Part shown: positions 27,613-36,639 of the stretch, in pieces
Numbering within the stretch: the first letter of the stretch is position 1
How the letters are laid out: each line of letters starts with the position of its first letter
NCBI GenBank assembly: GCA_016124525.1
Contig: WGNO01000040.1
Location: 1-56,935 of the forward strand
From: Nostoc sp. RI_552
GTDB taxonomy: Bacteria; Cyanobacteriota; Cyanobacteriia; Cyanobacteriales; Nostocaceae
DNA length: 56,935 nt
Reading direction: 5' to 3'
Position numbers and translations under genes: made by a program
The notes under the pieces: model-generated
The model's input: the letters and a program-made list of their open reading frames with translations, nothing else
Told to the model about the DNA's origin: nothing
Databases searched by the model: none

Positions 27613-29508
27613 GTGAAATCAATGAGTCCAAACTATACTGATTCCAACTCGCCTCAAATTAGCACTGAGTTATACAAGGAATTGTCAGCCAACAACTATG
27701 TAGAATCTTCCTCTAACAGTTCTCATAAGTTAGATAAATTAGAGCATAAAACAGAAATTCAACCTTTTTTACTCAGTCAGCCCCCCAAACTCTCGGTTGC
27801 TGACGCAGTGGTTCAGATGTTAGAAAATTTGGGAGTCAACTATGCTTTTGGGGTAGCCGGTGGTGCAATGGCTAGTATATGGAATGCCCTCTCCAATAGC
27901 AACATAGAGGTGTTGAACTTTCGCCATGAAGCTGGAGCTGCTTTTGCCGCTTCCGAAGCTTATTTTGCCAGCCATCGCCCTGCTGTAGTTTTTACCACAG
28001 CTGGCCCAGGTATCACCAACGCCCTCACCGGATTATTTGCAGCCCGTGGTGAAGGTGCAAAGGTAATTTTATTATCAGCATGCACCTCAGCCCCACAGCG
28101 GGGACGCTGGGCAATTCAAGAAACTAGCAGCTACACGCTACCCAGTGGCGGAATTTTTACCCCAGGAGCGCTGTTCAACTATGCAATCACTATAGAATCG
28201 GCGGAGCAACTCCCACAGATTTTTCGCAAAATTGCCTTGGGTTTAGCACAACCAGGAGGATTCGTAGCTCATTTAAGTATTCCTACTGCTGTGCAAACAA
28301 GTTTAGTTGATGATATTTCTCTACCCCAACTAGACGTGCCAAGTTTTTCGATCACCGCTCAAACTGAAGCGATCGCCAAATCTGTAGAATTACTCTGTGA
28401 AGGAAATTTTGCCATCTGGATCGGCTTTGGCGCTCGTCACGCCGCAGACGAAATTCGCGAATTTGCCGAAAAAACTGGAGCCGCAGTCATGTGTTCACCC
28501 CGTGGTAAAGGTATATTTCCAGAAGATCATCCCCAGTTCGTTGGTGTCACAGGTTTGGGAGGTCATGGTTCAGTTTTAACCTACATGGAACAGCAACCTC
28601 CAACACGCACACTGGTGTTAGGAACCCGCTTAGGGGAACCTACATCTTTCTGGAATAAAACAATGGTTCCCCCAAGAGGTTTTATCCATGTAGACATAGA
28701 CCCAGAAGTTCCGGGAGTAGCCTATTCAGACGCAGAAACATTTCCAGTGCAGTCTGATGCCAAAGCTTATATGCAGTCACTATTGCAACAATGGCCTGAT
28801 CTTCCTCCTCAATCCAGAAATATCTGCTTACCTCATCCAGATCGTCCAGTCATTGCACCGCGTTCCCATGAAGACTATCCAGTGCGGCCAGAATTTTTAA
28901 TGGTAGCAATTCAAAAAATCATTGTTGAGGGCAGCGATGCCGTGGTAATGGCTGAGTGCGGTAACTCCTTTACTTGGTCAACTCATCTCCTCCGATTTGC
29001 TCAAACCAATCGTTACCGAGTCAGCACCGGAGTCGGGGCGATGGGTCACACAGCTACAGGTGTATTGGGTGCTGCACAAGCACGAAATGGCAAAGCCGTA
29101 GCCATTGTTGGAGACGGAGCAATGTTGATGAATAATGAAATCAGCACAGCCGTCAAATACAACATTCCTGCCATTTGGATTGTACTCAACGATGCCCGTT
29201 ACAATATGTGCCATCAAGGCATGAAAATGTTGGGGTTACAGGGTGGAGATGCAGAGATGCCCGAAACCAACTTTGCCATGATTGCTCGCGGTATGGGAGC
29301 AGAAGCCATGGGAGTCGTGCGAGAGTCAGACCTTGAAGCAGCATTAGAGCAAGCCATCGCCTCAAAAGTTCCTTTTCTCGTTGATGTTGTCATTGACGCT
29401 GATCAACCAGCACCCTCTGGTGGACGAAATAAAAGCTTGGCCGCACAAGGAGTTAAATCCCATCTCATTAACGGTGCAGCTAAACCAGCATCATTTCCAT
29501 CACTTTAA
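27613..29508 (+). CDS. scyA: ScyA, thiamine diphosphate-dependent acyloin synthase of scytonemin synthesis
   Basis: ScyA is an acetolactate-synthase-like enzyme. In N. punctiforme it couples indole-3-pyruvate (from ScyB) to p-hydroxyphenylpyruvate, giving the beta-keto acid precursor of the scytonemin monomer. The three-domain ThDP fold is visible. The catalytic Glu106 is in FRHEAGAAFAASE, the middle domain has FAIWIGFGARHAADEIREFA, and the ThDP/Mg motif begins GDGAMLMNNE and ends about 28 residues later in LNDARYNM. A low-complexity N-terminal stretch of ~55 residues precedes the PYR domain (LSVADAVVQML). The start is GTG 27613 or ATG 27622; neither has a strong ribosome site. First gene of the rightward cluster. 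Confidence 0.93.
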   Translation: MKSMSPNYTDSNSPQISTELYKELSANNYVESSSNSSHKLDKLEHKTEIQPFLLSQPPKLSVADAVVQMLENLGVNYAFGVAGGAMASIWNALSNSNIEVLNFRHEAGAAFAASEAYFASHRPAVVFTTAGPGITNALTGLFAARGEGAKVILLSACTSAPQRGRWAIQETSSYTLPSGGIFTPGALFNYAITIESAEQLPQIFRKIALGLAQPGGFVAHLSIPTAVQTSLVDDISLPQLDVPSFSITAQTEAIAKSVELLCEGNFAIWIGFGARHAADEIREFAEKTGAAVMCSPRGKGIFPEDHPQFVGVTGLGGHGSVLTYMEQQPPTRTLVLGTRLGEPTSFWNKTMVPPRGFIHVDIDPEVPGVAYSDAETFPVQSDAKAYMQSLLQQWPDLPPQSRNICLPHPDRPVIAPRSHEDYPVRPEFLMVAIQKIIVEGSDAVVMAECGNSFTWSTHLLRFAQTNRYRVSTGVGAMGHTATGVLGAAQARNGKAVAIVGDGAMLMNNEISTAVKYNIPAIWIVLNDARYNMCHQGMKMLGLQGGDAEMPETNFAMIARGMGAEAMGVVRESDLEAALEQAIASKVPFLVDVVIDADQPAPSGGRNKSLAAQGVKSHLINGAAKPASFPSL

Positions 29509-29570
29509 GCTTTCCCTTGCCATTTCAGTCCTTCAACTCATCTACAACACACACACATTCACAAACCCAA

Positions 29571-30632
29571 ATGTTGCTATTTGAAACTGTCAGAGAAATG
29601 GGTCATGAACAAATTCTCTTCTGTCATGGAAAAAATCCTGATATTAAGGCAATTATTGCCATCCATAATACCAACTTAGGTCCAGCAATGGGAGCCACAA
29701 GACTCTTTCCTTATGCAAGTGAAGAAGCTGCTGTAAAAGACGCCCTGCGTCTCAGTCGCGGCATGACCTATAAAGCTGCCTGTGCCAACATTCCCGCTGG
29801 GGGAGGAAAAGCAGTTATTATTGCTAATCCTGACCAGAAAACAGATGAACTTTTCAGAGCTTATGGAGGTTTTGTTGAGGGCTTAAATGGACGTTTTATC
29901 ACAGGACAAGATGTCAATCTTACTCCCGAAGATGTGCGCTCAATCCGTAAAGAAACTAAATATGTCGTTGGAGTCTCAGAAAAATCCGGCGGTCCCGCTC
30001 CCATCACAGCCCTAGGAGTGTTTTTAGGCATTAAGGCTGCTGTAAAATCTCATTGGCAAAGCCAGGAACTTCAGGGACTAAAAGTTGCGGTGCAAGGCTT
30101 AGGAAACGTGGGGAAGAATCTCTGCCGTCACTTACATGAGCATGGAATAAAACTGTATGTCACTGATGTAGACCCAGGTAAATTAGAAGAAGTTAAGCAA
30201 CTTTTTGGTGCAACAGTTGTCAACCCTAAAGAAATTTACTCTCTTGATGTTGATATCTTTTCCCCTTGTGCTTTAGGAGGAATCCTCAATCATGAGACAA
30301 TTCCTCTTCTCAAAGCACAAATTATTGCTGGCGCTGCCAATAATCAATTAGCAGATGAGCAAATACATGGCCAAATGCTCACCCAAAAAGGCATTACATA
30401 TTGCCCTGATTATGTGATTAATGCCGGAGGTCTGATCAACGTTTACAACGAAATGATTGGCTATAACGAAGCAAAAGCTTTCCAACAAGTGCATAACATC
30501 TATGACACCCTCATAGAAATTTTTAAAATTGCTAAACAGCAAAATATCACCACCAATGATGCTTCTAAGCAATTAGCAGAAAACCGCATCATTAATGCCA
30601 AGAAAACCAAGATTAACGAAATTGCTGCCTAA
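29571..30632 (+). CDS. scyB: ScyB, tryptophan dehydrogenase (leucine dehydrogenase family)
   Basis: ScyB oxidatively deaminates tryptophan to indole-3-pyruvate, the substrate of ScyA. It has the Glu/Leu/Phe/Val dehydrogenase fold: substrate segment GPAMGATRLFPYASEEAA, catalytic lysine in IPAGGGKAVI, QDVNLTPEDV, the NAD-binding loop VQGLGNVGKNLCRHL, and GAANNQLAD. I chose ATG 29571 because the family begins MLLFETVREMGHEQ; the frame from 29517 adds 18 repetitive residues. 353 aa. It starts 62 bases after scyA. Confidence 0.93.
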   Translation: MLLFETVREMGHEQILFCHGKNPDIKAIIAIHNTNLGPAMGATRLFPYASEEAAVKDALRLSRGMTYKAACANIPAGGGKAVIIANPDQKTDELFRAYGGFVEGLNGRFITGQDVNLTPEDVRSIRKETKYVVGVSEKSGGPAPITALGVFLGIKAAVKSHWQSQELQGLKVAVQGLGNVGKNLCRHLHEHGIKLYVTDVDPGKLEEVKQLFGATVVNPKEIYSLDVDIFSPCALGGILNHETIPLLKAQIIAGAANNQLADEQIHGQMLTQKGITYCPDYVINAGGLINVYNEMIGYNEAKAFQQVHNIYDTLIEIFKIAKQQNITTNDASKQLAENRIINAKKTKINEIAA

Positions 30633-30661
30633 TTTATAACTATTAATTTCAGGAGTGATTT

Positions 30662-31633
30662 ATGGAGAAAAACTCATTTGCTACATCAACTTATATTGCT
30701 ACTTCACCAGAAAGTGCCTTTGAGTATCTTTGCAGTCTAAAAAACTTAGACCATTGGACGCTTTTTAGCCGGATGATAGAACAAATTGATGAAGATACAT
30801 GGCTGGGAACCGCATCTGGTTATCAAAAAAATCTCTACTATCATGTGAAAAAGTTAGAAAATGAGCTTTTTTATGGCATCGAATGGCACTGCGGATTTGA
30901 GCACAATCAATACTTCCAAGTGTATCCTGTTTTACTGTTTCCACCAAACTACATTGATCCAGAAACCGACGAAAAAGGTGTGTACTTCCATTGGTTGAGC
31001 TTTGTGGATCCCAAACGGCAAACTCCCATGATTATGCAGGGAATTCACACTGTACATACTTCCGAAGCTCGTTCTCTCAAAGCCAATTTAGAACGCCGAG
31101 CAGGTCGCAGTACAGCAGCTAAAGGTCGCTATTTTATAGATACTGACACCATCTATATTGATGCTCCAATTGACGTGGGAATAAACTATTTGTCAAACCT
31201 GCAAAATATGGATGAGTGGGCACACCTAGTAAGACCATCTGGTGAAATTAATTCCCAGTCAGGTGAGTTCACAGATGAATATGACCAAAAACTAAAAATT
31301 TCTCTGCGATTACATAATTTAAGCAAATACCACTTGCTGGAACAAGAATATTTTTACCCATACTACGGATTTTATCAACGTTCTGTTGCCTTACTTATAC
31401 CCACAGCTTATGCCTTCGCTGATCCTGAAGCTTCGGGGTTCATCTTGCATCAAATTACATTTTGGAAAACAGATCAACTTCTCGCTCACGGAAAACTGCA
31501 AATTGAAGACTTTGGTGCTGAGGGCATGAACATCAAAAGGATGTTAGAAGCCAAAGCTGGAAATCTTAAATCCTTTGATTTGGGAATGAGCTATATACCA
31601 AAAAAACAAAATTCACTAGTTACCAGTCGCTAA
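30662..31633 (+). CDS. scyC: ScyC, scytonemin monomer cyclase
   Basis: ScyC cyclises and decarboxylates the ScyA product to the tricyclic ketone precursor; this role was shown for the N. punctiforme enzyme. The 323 residues look like two tandem START/SRPBCC-like halves. TYIATSPESAFEYLCSLKNL..DHW (from ~10) repeats as IYIDAPIDVGINYLSNLQNM..DEW (from ~167). CAGGAG at 30651-30656 fits ATG 30662. It lies 29 bases after scyB and ahead of scyD. No signal peptide is seen, so it is cytoplasmic, as expected for the early steps. Confidence 0.92.
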   Translation: MEKNSFATSTYIATSPESAFEYLCSLKNLDHWTLFSRMIEQIDEDTWLGTASGYQKNLYYHVKKLENELFYGIEWHCGFEHNQYFQVYPVLLFPPNYIDPETDEKGVYFHWLSFVDPKRQTPMIMQGIHTVHTSEARSLKANLERRAGRSTAAKGRYFIDTDTIYIDAPIDVGINYLSNLQNMDEWAHLVRPSGEINSQSGEFTDEYDQKLKISLRLHNLSKYHLLEQEYFYPYYGFYQRSVALLIPTAYAFADPEASGFILHQITFWKTDQLLAHGKLQIEDFGAEGMNIKRMLEAKAGNLKSFDLGMSYIPKKQNSLVTSR

Positions 31634-31835
31634 AAAATATCATGGCGTTTCCTAATGTTCATCTGTGTTTATTTGTGGTTAATTAATTCTTGCATTATCT
31701 AACCTGATTCTCTGAAAACCAACAGTAACATTGATGAATTATTAGGTAATTAAATCTAGTAAAACTCAATATGCTTTTGCCAAAAAAATTAGGATTTTAT
31801 ACCAAGAAGTCTTGAAATATCAACACCTGCAATAG
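31634..31835. other. scyC-scyD gap with dispersed repeat
   Basis: This 202-base gap holds a copy of a widespread cyanobacterial phrase (ATCTGTGTTTATTTGTGG at 31661-31678; a relative is at about 2174). No gene or clear terminator was seen. scyD has no strong ribosome site here, and a separate promoter for scyD-E-F is possible. Confidence 0.4.
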
Positions 31836-33140
31836 ATGAAAATCAAGCAACTTACTATTAACTTTCTCTGCTTTTATGTTGCTGCTTTTTCGGGAATAAA
31901 AACAGCAGAGGCCGCCTCTTTTACAGTAATTGCCGACGAGCTAAACAATCCAGGTGGTCTCAGCTTTAGCAATGACGGTAAACTCTACATCACAGAAAGT
32001 GGCACAGGCGGAAATCGCGCTTGCGTTCCACCACCAAGCGGCGAAGGCGATTCCTTGTGCTACGGCACTAGTGGAGTAGTTAGCGTCATTCACAACGGTC
32101 AAATTCAGCCCGTGCTGACAGAACTACCTTCCTTAGCACTACCAAGTGGCAAAAGAGCCGCTGGACCCCGGGATATTCAATTTGATGCCACAGGTCAGCC
32201 TTATGTGTTACTGGGGTATGGGGGTAATCCCAGTTTTCGCCATGGCTTGGGTGAAACTGGCCTAGGAACAATCATCACTTTTGATTCTGATACCAATTCA
32301 TGGAAGAGTATTGCAGATATATCCAACTATGAACTAATTCACAATTCTGACGGCGATGATCTCAATAGCAACCCCTTAAAATTGTTAATAGATGGTGATC
32401 AAATAATTACAGTTGATTCAGCCGCCAACACTTTATTAAGTGTAAATACTGATGGATCTGATTTGCAAGCAATTGCAGTATTTCCGCCAAAAACATTAAC
32501 TGACCCAGTTTTCCCACCCTCCAATACCCCATCCAATGAACCAGAACAAGTACCATCTCAAACTGAAGCGCCACCATTACAGCTTACTATTCAATCAGTA
32601 CCAACAGGTGTTGCCAAAGGTTTAGATGGAGCCTACTATATCAGTGAATATACTGGTTTTCCTTTTCCACAAAATGGAGCAAAAATCTATCGAGTCGGTA
32701 ATGACGGTATACCAACAACCTATGCAGATGGTTTTACCCAACTAATAGATTTGGAATTTGATGTTGCAGGTAATTTATACGCCTTGCAGTATGCTAATGA
32801 GTCAGGCTGGAAAGACAATCTAGACGGTTCTTTAATCAAAATAGCTCCTGATGGCACTCGCACAACTATTCTCAGTGGCAATGGATTAGAATCCCCCATT
32901 GGCTTAACCATTGGCCCCGATGGTGCTATTTACATTGCCAACCGAGGCGATCGCCCGGGAGAAGGACAAATTATCCGCATTGAAAACACCCAGTCTATTC
33001 CTGAACCTAATTCTGCATTAGGTCTATTGAGCTTTAGCGCTTTAGGCATGATTTGGTTGCGAAAGAGTCGCAGATCCAAATCCCCCATAGATAAAGCCTT
33101 CATCTCAGGTAAAAAGTTTCAAATCAATATTCAGTGTTGA
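31836..33140 (+). CDS. scyD: ScyD, exported beta-propeller-like scytonemin protein with PEP-CTERM tail
   Basis: A ScyD/ScyE-family protein thought to act in the periplasm in late scytonemin assembly. The signal peptide is MKIKQLTINFLCFYVAAFSG with cleavage near AEA-AS. NHL/SMP30-like repeated blades are visible (NNPGGLSFSNDGKLYITESG, GLDGAYYISEYTG, IDLEFDVAGNLYALQ, GLTIGPDGAIYIANRGD). Cysteines appear as a pair (RACVPPPSGEGDSLCYG). Near the C-terminus, IPEP (388-391) precedes a hydrophobic helix and RKSRRSK, which is a PEP-CTERM sorting signal; about 18 further residues follow, which is unusual. It is a paralogue of the next gene. Its exact activity is not established. Confidence 0.9.
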   Translation: MKIKQLTINFLCFYVAAFSGIKTAEAASFTVIADELNNPGGLSFSNDGKLYITESGTGGNRACVPPPSGEGDSLCYGTSGVVSVIHNGQIQPVLTELPSLALPSGKRAAGPRDIQFDATGQPYVLLGYGGNPSFRHGLGETGLGTIITFDSDTNSWKSIADISNYELIHNSDGDDLNSNPLKLLIDGDQIITVDSAANTLLSVNTDGSDLQAIAVFPPKTLTDPVFPPSNTPSNEPEQVPSQTEAPPLQLTIQSVPTGVAKGLDGAYYISEYTGFPFPQNGAKIYRVGNDGIPTTYADGFTQLIDLEFDVAGNLYALQYANESGWKDNLDGSLIKIAPDGTRTTILSGNGLESPIGLTIGPDGAIYIANRGDRPGEGQIIRIENTQSIPEPNSALGLLSFSALGMIWLRKSRRSKSPIDKAFISGKKFQINIQC

Positions 33141-33216
33141 TCCTGAAGACCTCTGGGGTGATGGATTCCTTGTCATCAAAATTTGTACCAATTACCAACT
33201 CTGAATCTCTAAAAGT

Positions 33217-34548
33217 ATGAAACTCAAGTCATTTGCTATCACTGTTTTGACTGTTTGTATTGCTAGTGCAGCTAGTACCAAAGCAGCATCAGCCGCAAGT
33301 TTATCGGTAGTTGCCGACGGTCTTAATAATCCACGGAATTTTGACTTTGCTCCTGACGGCAGTATTTATTTAACAGAGAGTGGTTCCGGGGGGGATGGAA
33401 AAGACGGAAGATGTGTACCATCACCCAGCGCCCAATATATACCTTTATGTTCTGGTGAGACTGCTTCCCTTCTCAAAATTAACCCAGACGGGACAAAAGA
33501 AACTGTAATCCCAAATCTCACATCTTTAGCACTAACGCCTTACGGAGAACAAGCTGCAGGTCCTGCCGACTTTAAATTTGATTCCCAAGGTAACGCTTAT
33601 CTTTTGTATGGCTATGCAGGGAATCCAAACACCCGAGAAGATCCATTAAAGGCACCATTACTAGGACACTTATATAAAGTAGATTTAGAAAGTAATTCCC
33701 TCACAAGTATTGCCGACTTTGCAGAGTATGAACTTCAAAACAATCCGGATGGCAGTGATGTAATTAGTAACCCTTATGCCTTTACAATTCAGAATGATAC
33801 AGCTTACGTTGTTGATGGGGGCGGAAACACAATATATGCCGTAGCACTTGATGGCAGTGGTATTAAGGATGTAGCCAAATTTCCAGATCAATTCACATCA
33901 CCAGATCAACTTGAGTTCCCAACTCTTCCTGAAGGAATAGTAGATCCAACAGGAGGAGCACCATTACCCTCAGGTTTTACAACTGCATCCAATGGTCTTC
34001 CCGTATCGAACCAATCAGTACCCACAGGTATTACAGTTGCTCCTGATGGTAGCTTAACAGTCAGCGAATTTACTTATTTTCCCTATCCAGAAGGCGAAGC
34101 ACGCATCCATAAAGTTAACCCTCATGATTTATCAATAGAAACCATTGCAGATGGTTTTACACAACTGACTGGCGTAGCATACGATCCCGAAGGAAATTTG
34201 TATGCATTGCAACACATTGATCAGTCAGAATGGAAAGCTATTGAACAGGGCGGTAACATCATCGGTGATGTCAGTGGTTCTTTGATCAAATTAGCTCCTG
34301 ATGGCACGCGCACAACTATCTGGAATGGTGATGGACTAGAACTAGCTTCTGGTTTAGCTTTTGGCCCTGATGGCAATTTATATGCTTCCAACAATTCCAG
34401 ACTCTCAGGATCAGGACAACTAGTCAAAATTGATCTCAGTGCCAGTGCCAAGAAAGTTCCCGAACCGACAACTACCCTAGCTCTCATAGCCACAGCAGTA
34501 CTCAGCAAAACTGCTCTAGCAAAGCGCAAAGGCAAATTTAGTCATTAA
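33217..34548 (+). CDS. scyE: ScyE, exported beta-propeller-like scytonemin protein with PEP-CTERM tail
   Basis: Paralogue of ScyD with the same architecture: signal peptide (MKLKSFAITVLTVCIASAAS, cleavage near ASA-AS), NNPRNFDFAPDGSIYLTESG, the cysteine pair around RCVPSPSAQYIPLC, and blades such as GVAYDPEGNLYALQ and GLAFGPDGNLYASNN. The C-terminus has VPEP (414-417), a weak hydrophobic stretch and AKRKGK, again a PEP-CTERM-type end. The signal and tail place it across the inner membrane. It follows scyD by 76 bases and precedes scyF. Reported mutants in N. punctiforme link this gene group to the final scytonemin steps; the chemistry is unresolved. Confidence 0.9.
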   Translation: MKLKSFAITVLTVCIASAASTKAASAASLSVVADGLNNPRNFDFAPDGSIYLTESGSGGDGKDGRCVPSPSAQYIPLCSGETASLLKINPDGTKETVIPNLTSLALTPYGEQAAGPADFKFDSQGNAYLLYGYAGNPNTREDPLKAPLLGHLYKVDLESNSLTSIADFAEYELQNNPDGSDVISNPYAFTIQNDTAYVVDGGGNTIYAVALDGSGIKDVAKFPDQFTSPDQLEFPTLPEGIVDPTGGAPLPSGFTTASNGLPVSNQSVPTGITVAPDGSLTVSEFTYFPYPEGEARIHKVNPHDLSIETIADGFTQLTGVAYDPEGNLYALQHIDQSEWKAIEQGGNIIGDVSGSLIKLAPDGTRTTIWNGDGLELASGLAFGPDGNLYASNNSRLSGSGQLVKIDLSASAKKVPEPTTTLALIATAVLSKTALAKRKGKFSH

Positions 34549-34612
34549 TCATCGGTCATTTCCCCTTGTCCTTTAATTCTTTCCCTAACCATTTACCAGG
34601 AGCTGATCTCAC

Positions 34613-35791
34613 ATGGCATTAATTAAAAAACTTTCAATCGCATTTGCTAGCGCTGGATTGATAACACTGGCATTAGTTAACGAAGCCAAAGCTTTAAGTT
34701 TAAAATACGAAACCAGCATTGGTAGACCAGCCACCTTTACCGATGGTGATTATCCAGGTGTTCCAGGAACCCTTGCTGTTCCCCAAGGTATAGGAGTACA
34801 AGACTCAACTCAGAATATCTTTGTTAGCAATGGTCGGGGTATCGACAGTGTTGATGTGTTCGATAGCCAAGGCAACTATATTAAAAGCATTGGCAGCACT
34901 GGCTCGGGCCCTGGACAATTCGACGAGCCAGCAGACCTCAGATTCAATCCGCTCACAGGTGATCTCCATGTAGGTGATGTTTTCAACAGCCGAATTAACG
35001 TATTCGATGCTGAAGGTAACTATAAGACATCCTATGCTTCCTTTAGTGGGCCTGTAGAAAATAGATTATTCTTTGGCCCCGGAGGCATGGATTTCGATGC
35101 TGCTGGTAATTTATATGTCTCTGACTTTAGTGCTGACATTATCAAAGTATACAATCCAGAAGGTGAACAAATTAAAACTATTGGCAGTCCTGGAAGTGGA
35201 CCTGGTGAATTTTTAGGCCCAGGCGGTTTAATTATTTCCGACAACACTGGCAAAATTTACATCAACGACCAGTACAACGGACGAGTTCAGGTTCTTGACC
35301 CCAATGGTGAATTTCTATTCGCCTTTGGTATCACGGGATCTGAACCTGGACAATTTAAAGAGCCAATCGGCATTGATGTAGACGAATACGAAAACATTTA
35401 TGTTGCAGATTCTCAAAACAGCCGAGTTCAAGTGTTCGATCAAAACGGTAACTTCTTAACTTCTTTTGGTGAACCCACTCGCAATTCATCTGGTCAAATT
35501 GTACCACCACCTACACCTGCTGCTTTAGGGGGAACAACTCCCTATGGTGACCCCATTGACCTCACACCAGGCAAGTTTAACTGGGCTGCTGGCTTGCACT
35601 ATGACAATGGCACAGTCTATGTGGGGGATTTCTTCCAAGGTAGGATTCAAGTCTTATCAGTAGAACAATCTGCCAAAGTACCTGAGCCTACTTCAATATT
35701 AAGTCTGGGAATATTGGGTATTGGGGCTGGTGTTGTCAAGTTGCAGAAAAAGAGAAAGGAAAAAATGCTCATCAGTTTAGGGAGAAACTAA
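34613..35791 (+). CDS. scyF: ScyF, exported NHL-repeat protein with PEP-CTERM tail
   Basis: A secreted NHL-repeat beta-propeller. The signal peptide is MALIKKLSIAFASAGLITLA, with cleavage near AKA-LS. At least five NHL blades follow, with the typical G-x-F-x-x-P-x-x-(I/L) pattern (GSGPGQFDEPADLRF, GSGPGEFLGPGGLII, GSEPGQFKEPIGIDV) and (V/I)xVFDxxGNF strands. VPEP (356-359) starts a PEP-CTERM signal with a hydrophobic helix and KKRKEK. CCAGGAG precedes ATG 34613. The propeller may scaffold or oxidise scytonemin monomers in the periplasm (inferred). Confidence 0.92.
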   Translation: MALIKKLSIAFASAGLITLALVNEAKALSLKYETSIGRPATFTDGDYPGVPGTLAVPQGIGVQDSTQNIFVSNGRGIDSVDVFDSQGNYIKSIGSTGSGPGQFDEPADLRFNPLTGDLHVGDVFNSRINVFDAEGNYKTSYASFSGPVENRLFFGPGGMDFDAAGNLYVSDFSADIIKVYNPEGEQIKTIGSPGSGPGEFLGPGGLIISDNTGKIYINDQYNGRVQVLDPNGEFLFAFGITGSEPGQFKEPIGIDVDEYENIYVADSQNSRVQVFDQNGNFLTSFGEPTRNSSGQIVPPPTPAALGGTTPYGDPIDLTPGKFNWAAGLHYDNGTVYVGDFFQGRIQVLSVEQSAKVPEPTSILSLGILGIGAGVVKLQKKRKEKMLISLGRN

Positions 35792-35835
35792 AAATAACTT
35801 CTCTTTCATAACTTTGCAACATTCAAATAGTCATT

Positions 35836-36585
35836 ATGTCTGCTGTAATTTATTTGAAGCAAACCAGTATTACTAGCTTATTACGTTACTGGGTTTCACT
35901 CAAAGTTAATCAAAAAACTCTGACGTGGCTAGATCAAAAAAGAGAGCAAATTAGATCTGGTGAGCTTGGTCGCGAGTTTTTTACAGCTTTCAGCACCGTA
36001 CCCCGTTATACAGGTAAACAGCATCTCGATCTTTCCCCAAAAGACTTAAAAGCTGCCTCAATCATGGAAGACGGTTGGTCTCCCGCTCATTGGCATGTTG
36101 ATCAAGCTGCTCGCACATTATTAGTGTTAGCTCTCCCACAAAATGATCCAGAAAAATATTTACGGGCCCTAGAACAAATATTCACAACTGCCGACGGAGG
36201 AGAATTAGTAACACTGTATCAAGCTTTACCTCTGCTCCCTTATCCAAAACATCTGCAAAAACGCGCAGCTCAAGGAGTTCGCAGCAATATAATTGCAGTT
36301 TTCGATGCCATCGCCTTACGAAATCCCTACCCCGCCCAGTATTTTGATACTTTGGCATGGAATCAAATGGTATTGAAAGCTTTGTTTCTCAGCAAACCTC
36401 TACATTTAATTCACGGTCTTGATGTTCGTACTAACCGTGACCTAGCCAAAATGCTAATTAACTACGCCCACGAACGCTACAGCGCTAACCGTGCAGTTCC
36501 CCCGGAACTTTGGCAATTAGTAGAGGAATTTGCTGAGGACATAGACCCCAAGCCATTGTCCCATCATTTAATTACTAAGTCTTGA
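35836..36585 (+). CDS. eboA: EboA, metabolite-traffic protein
   Basis: First gene of the ebo set, which in N. punctiforme is needed to move the scytonemin monomer to the periplasm. The 249-residue protein is helix-rich (RYTGKQHLDLSPKDLKAA, WSPAHWHVDQAARTLLVLAL, EQIFTTADGGELVTLYQALP) with no signal peptide or membrane helix. The family is recognised by these conserved blocks and by its place before eboB and eboC. Its molecular activity is unknown. It begins 45 bases after scyF. Confidence 0.88.
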   Translation: MSAVIYLKQTSITSLLRYWVSLKVNQKTLTWLDQKREQIRSGELGREFFTAFSTVPRYTGKQHLDLSPKDLKAASIMEDGWSPAHWHVDQAARTLLVLALPQNDPEKYLRALEQIFTTADGGELVTLYQALPLLPYPKHLQKRAAQGVRSNIIAVFDAIALRNPYPAQYFDTLAWNQMVLKALFLSKPLHLIHGLDVRTNRDLAKMLINYAHERYSANRAVPPELWQLVEEFAEDIDPKPLSHHLITKS

Positions 36586-36639
36586 GTAATAAGTTCAACG
36601 CGCTCACCCATATTTAGCAGTATTAACACTAATAAAATC

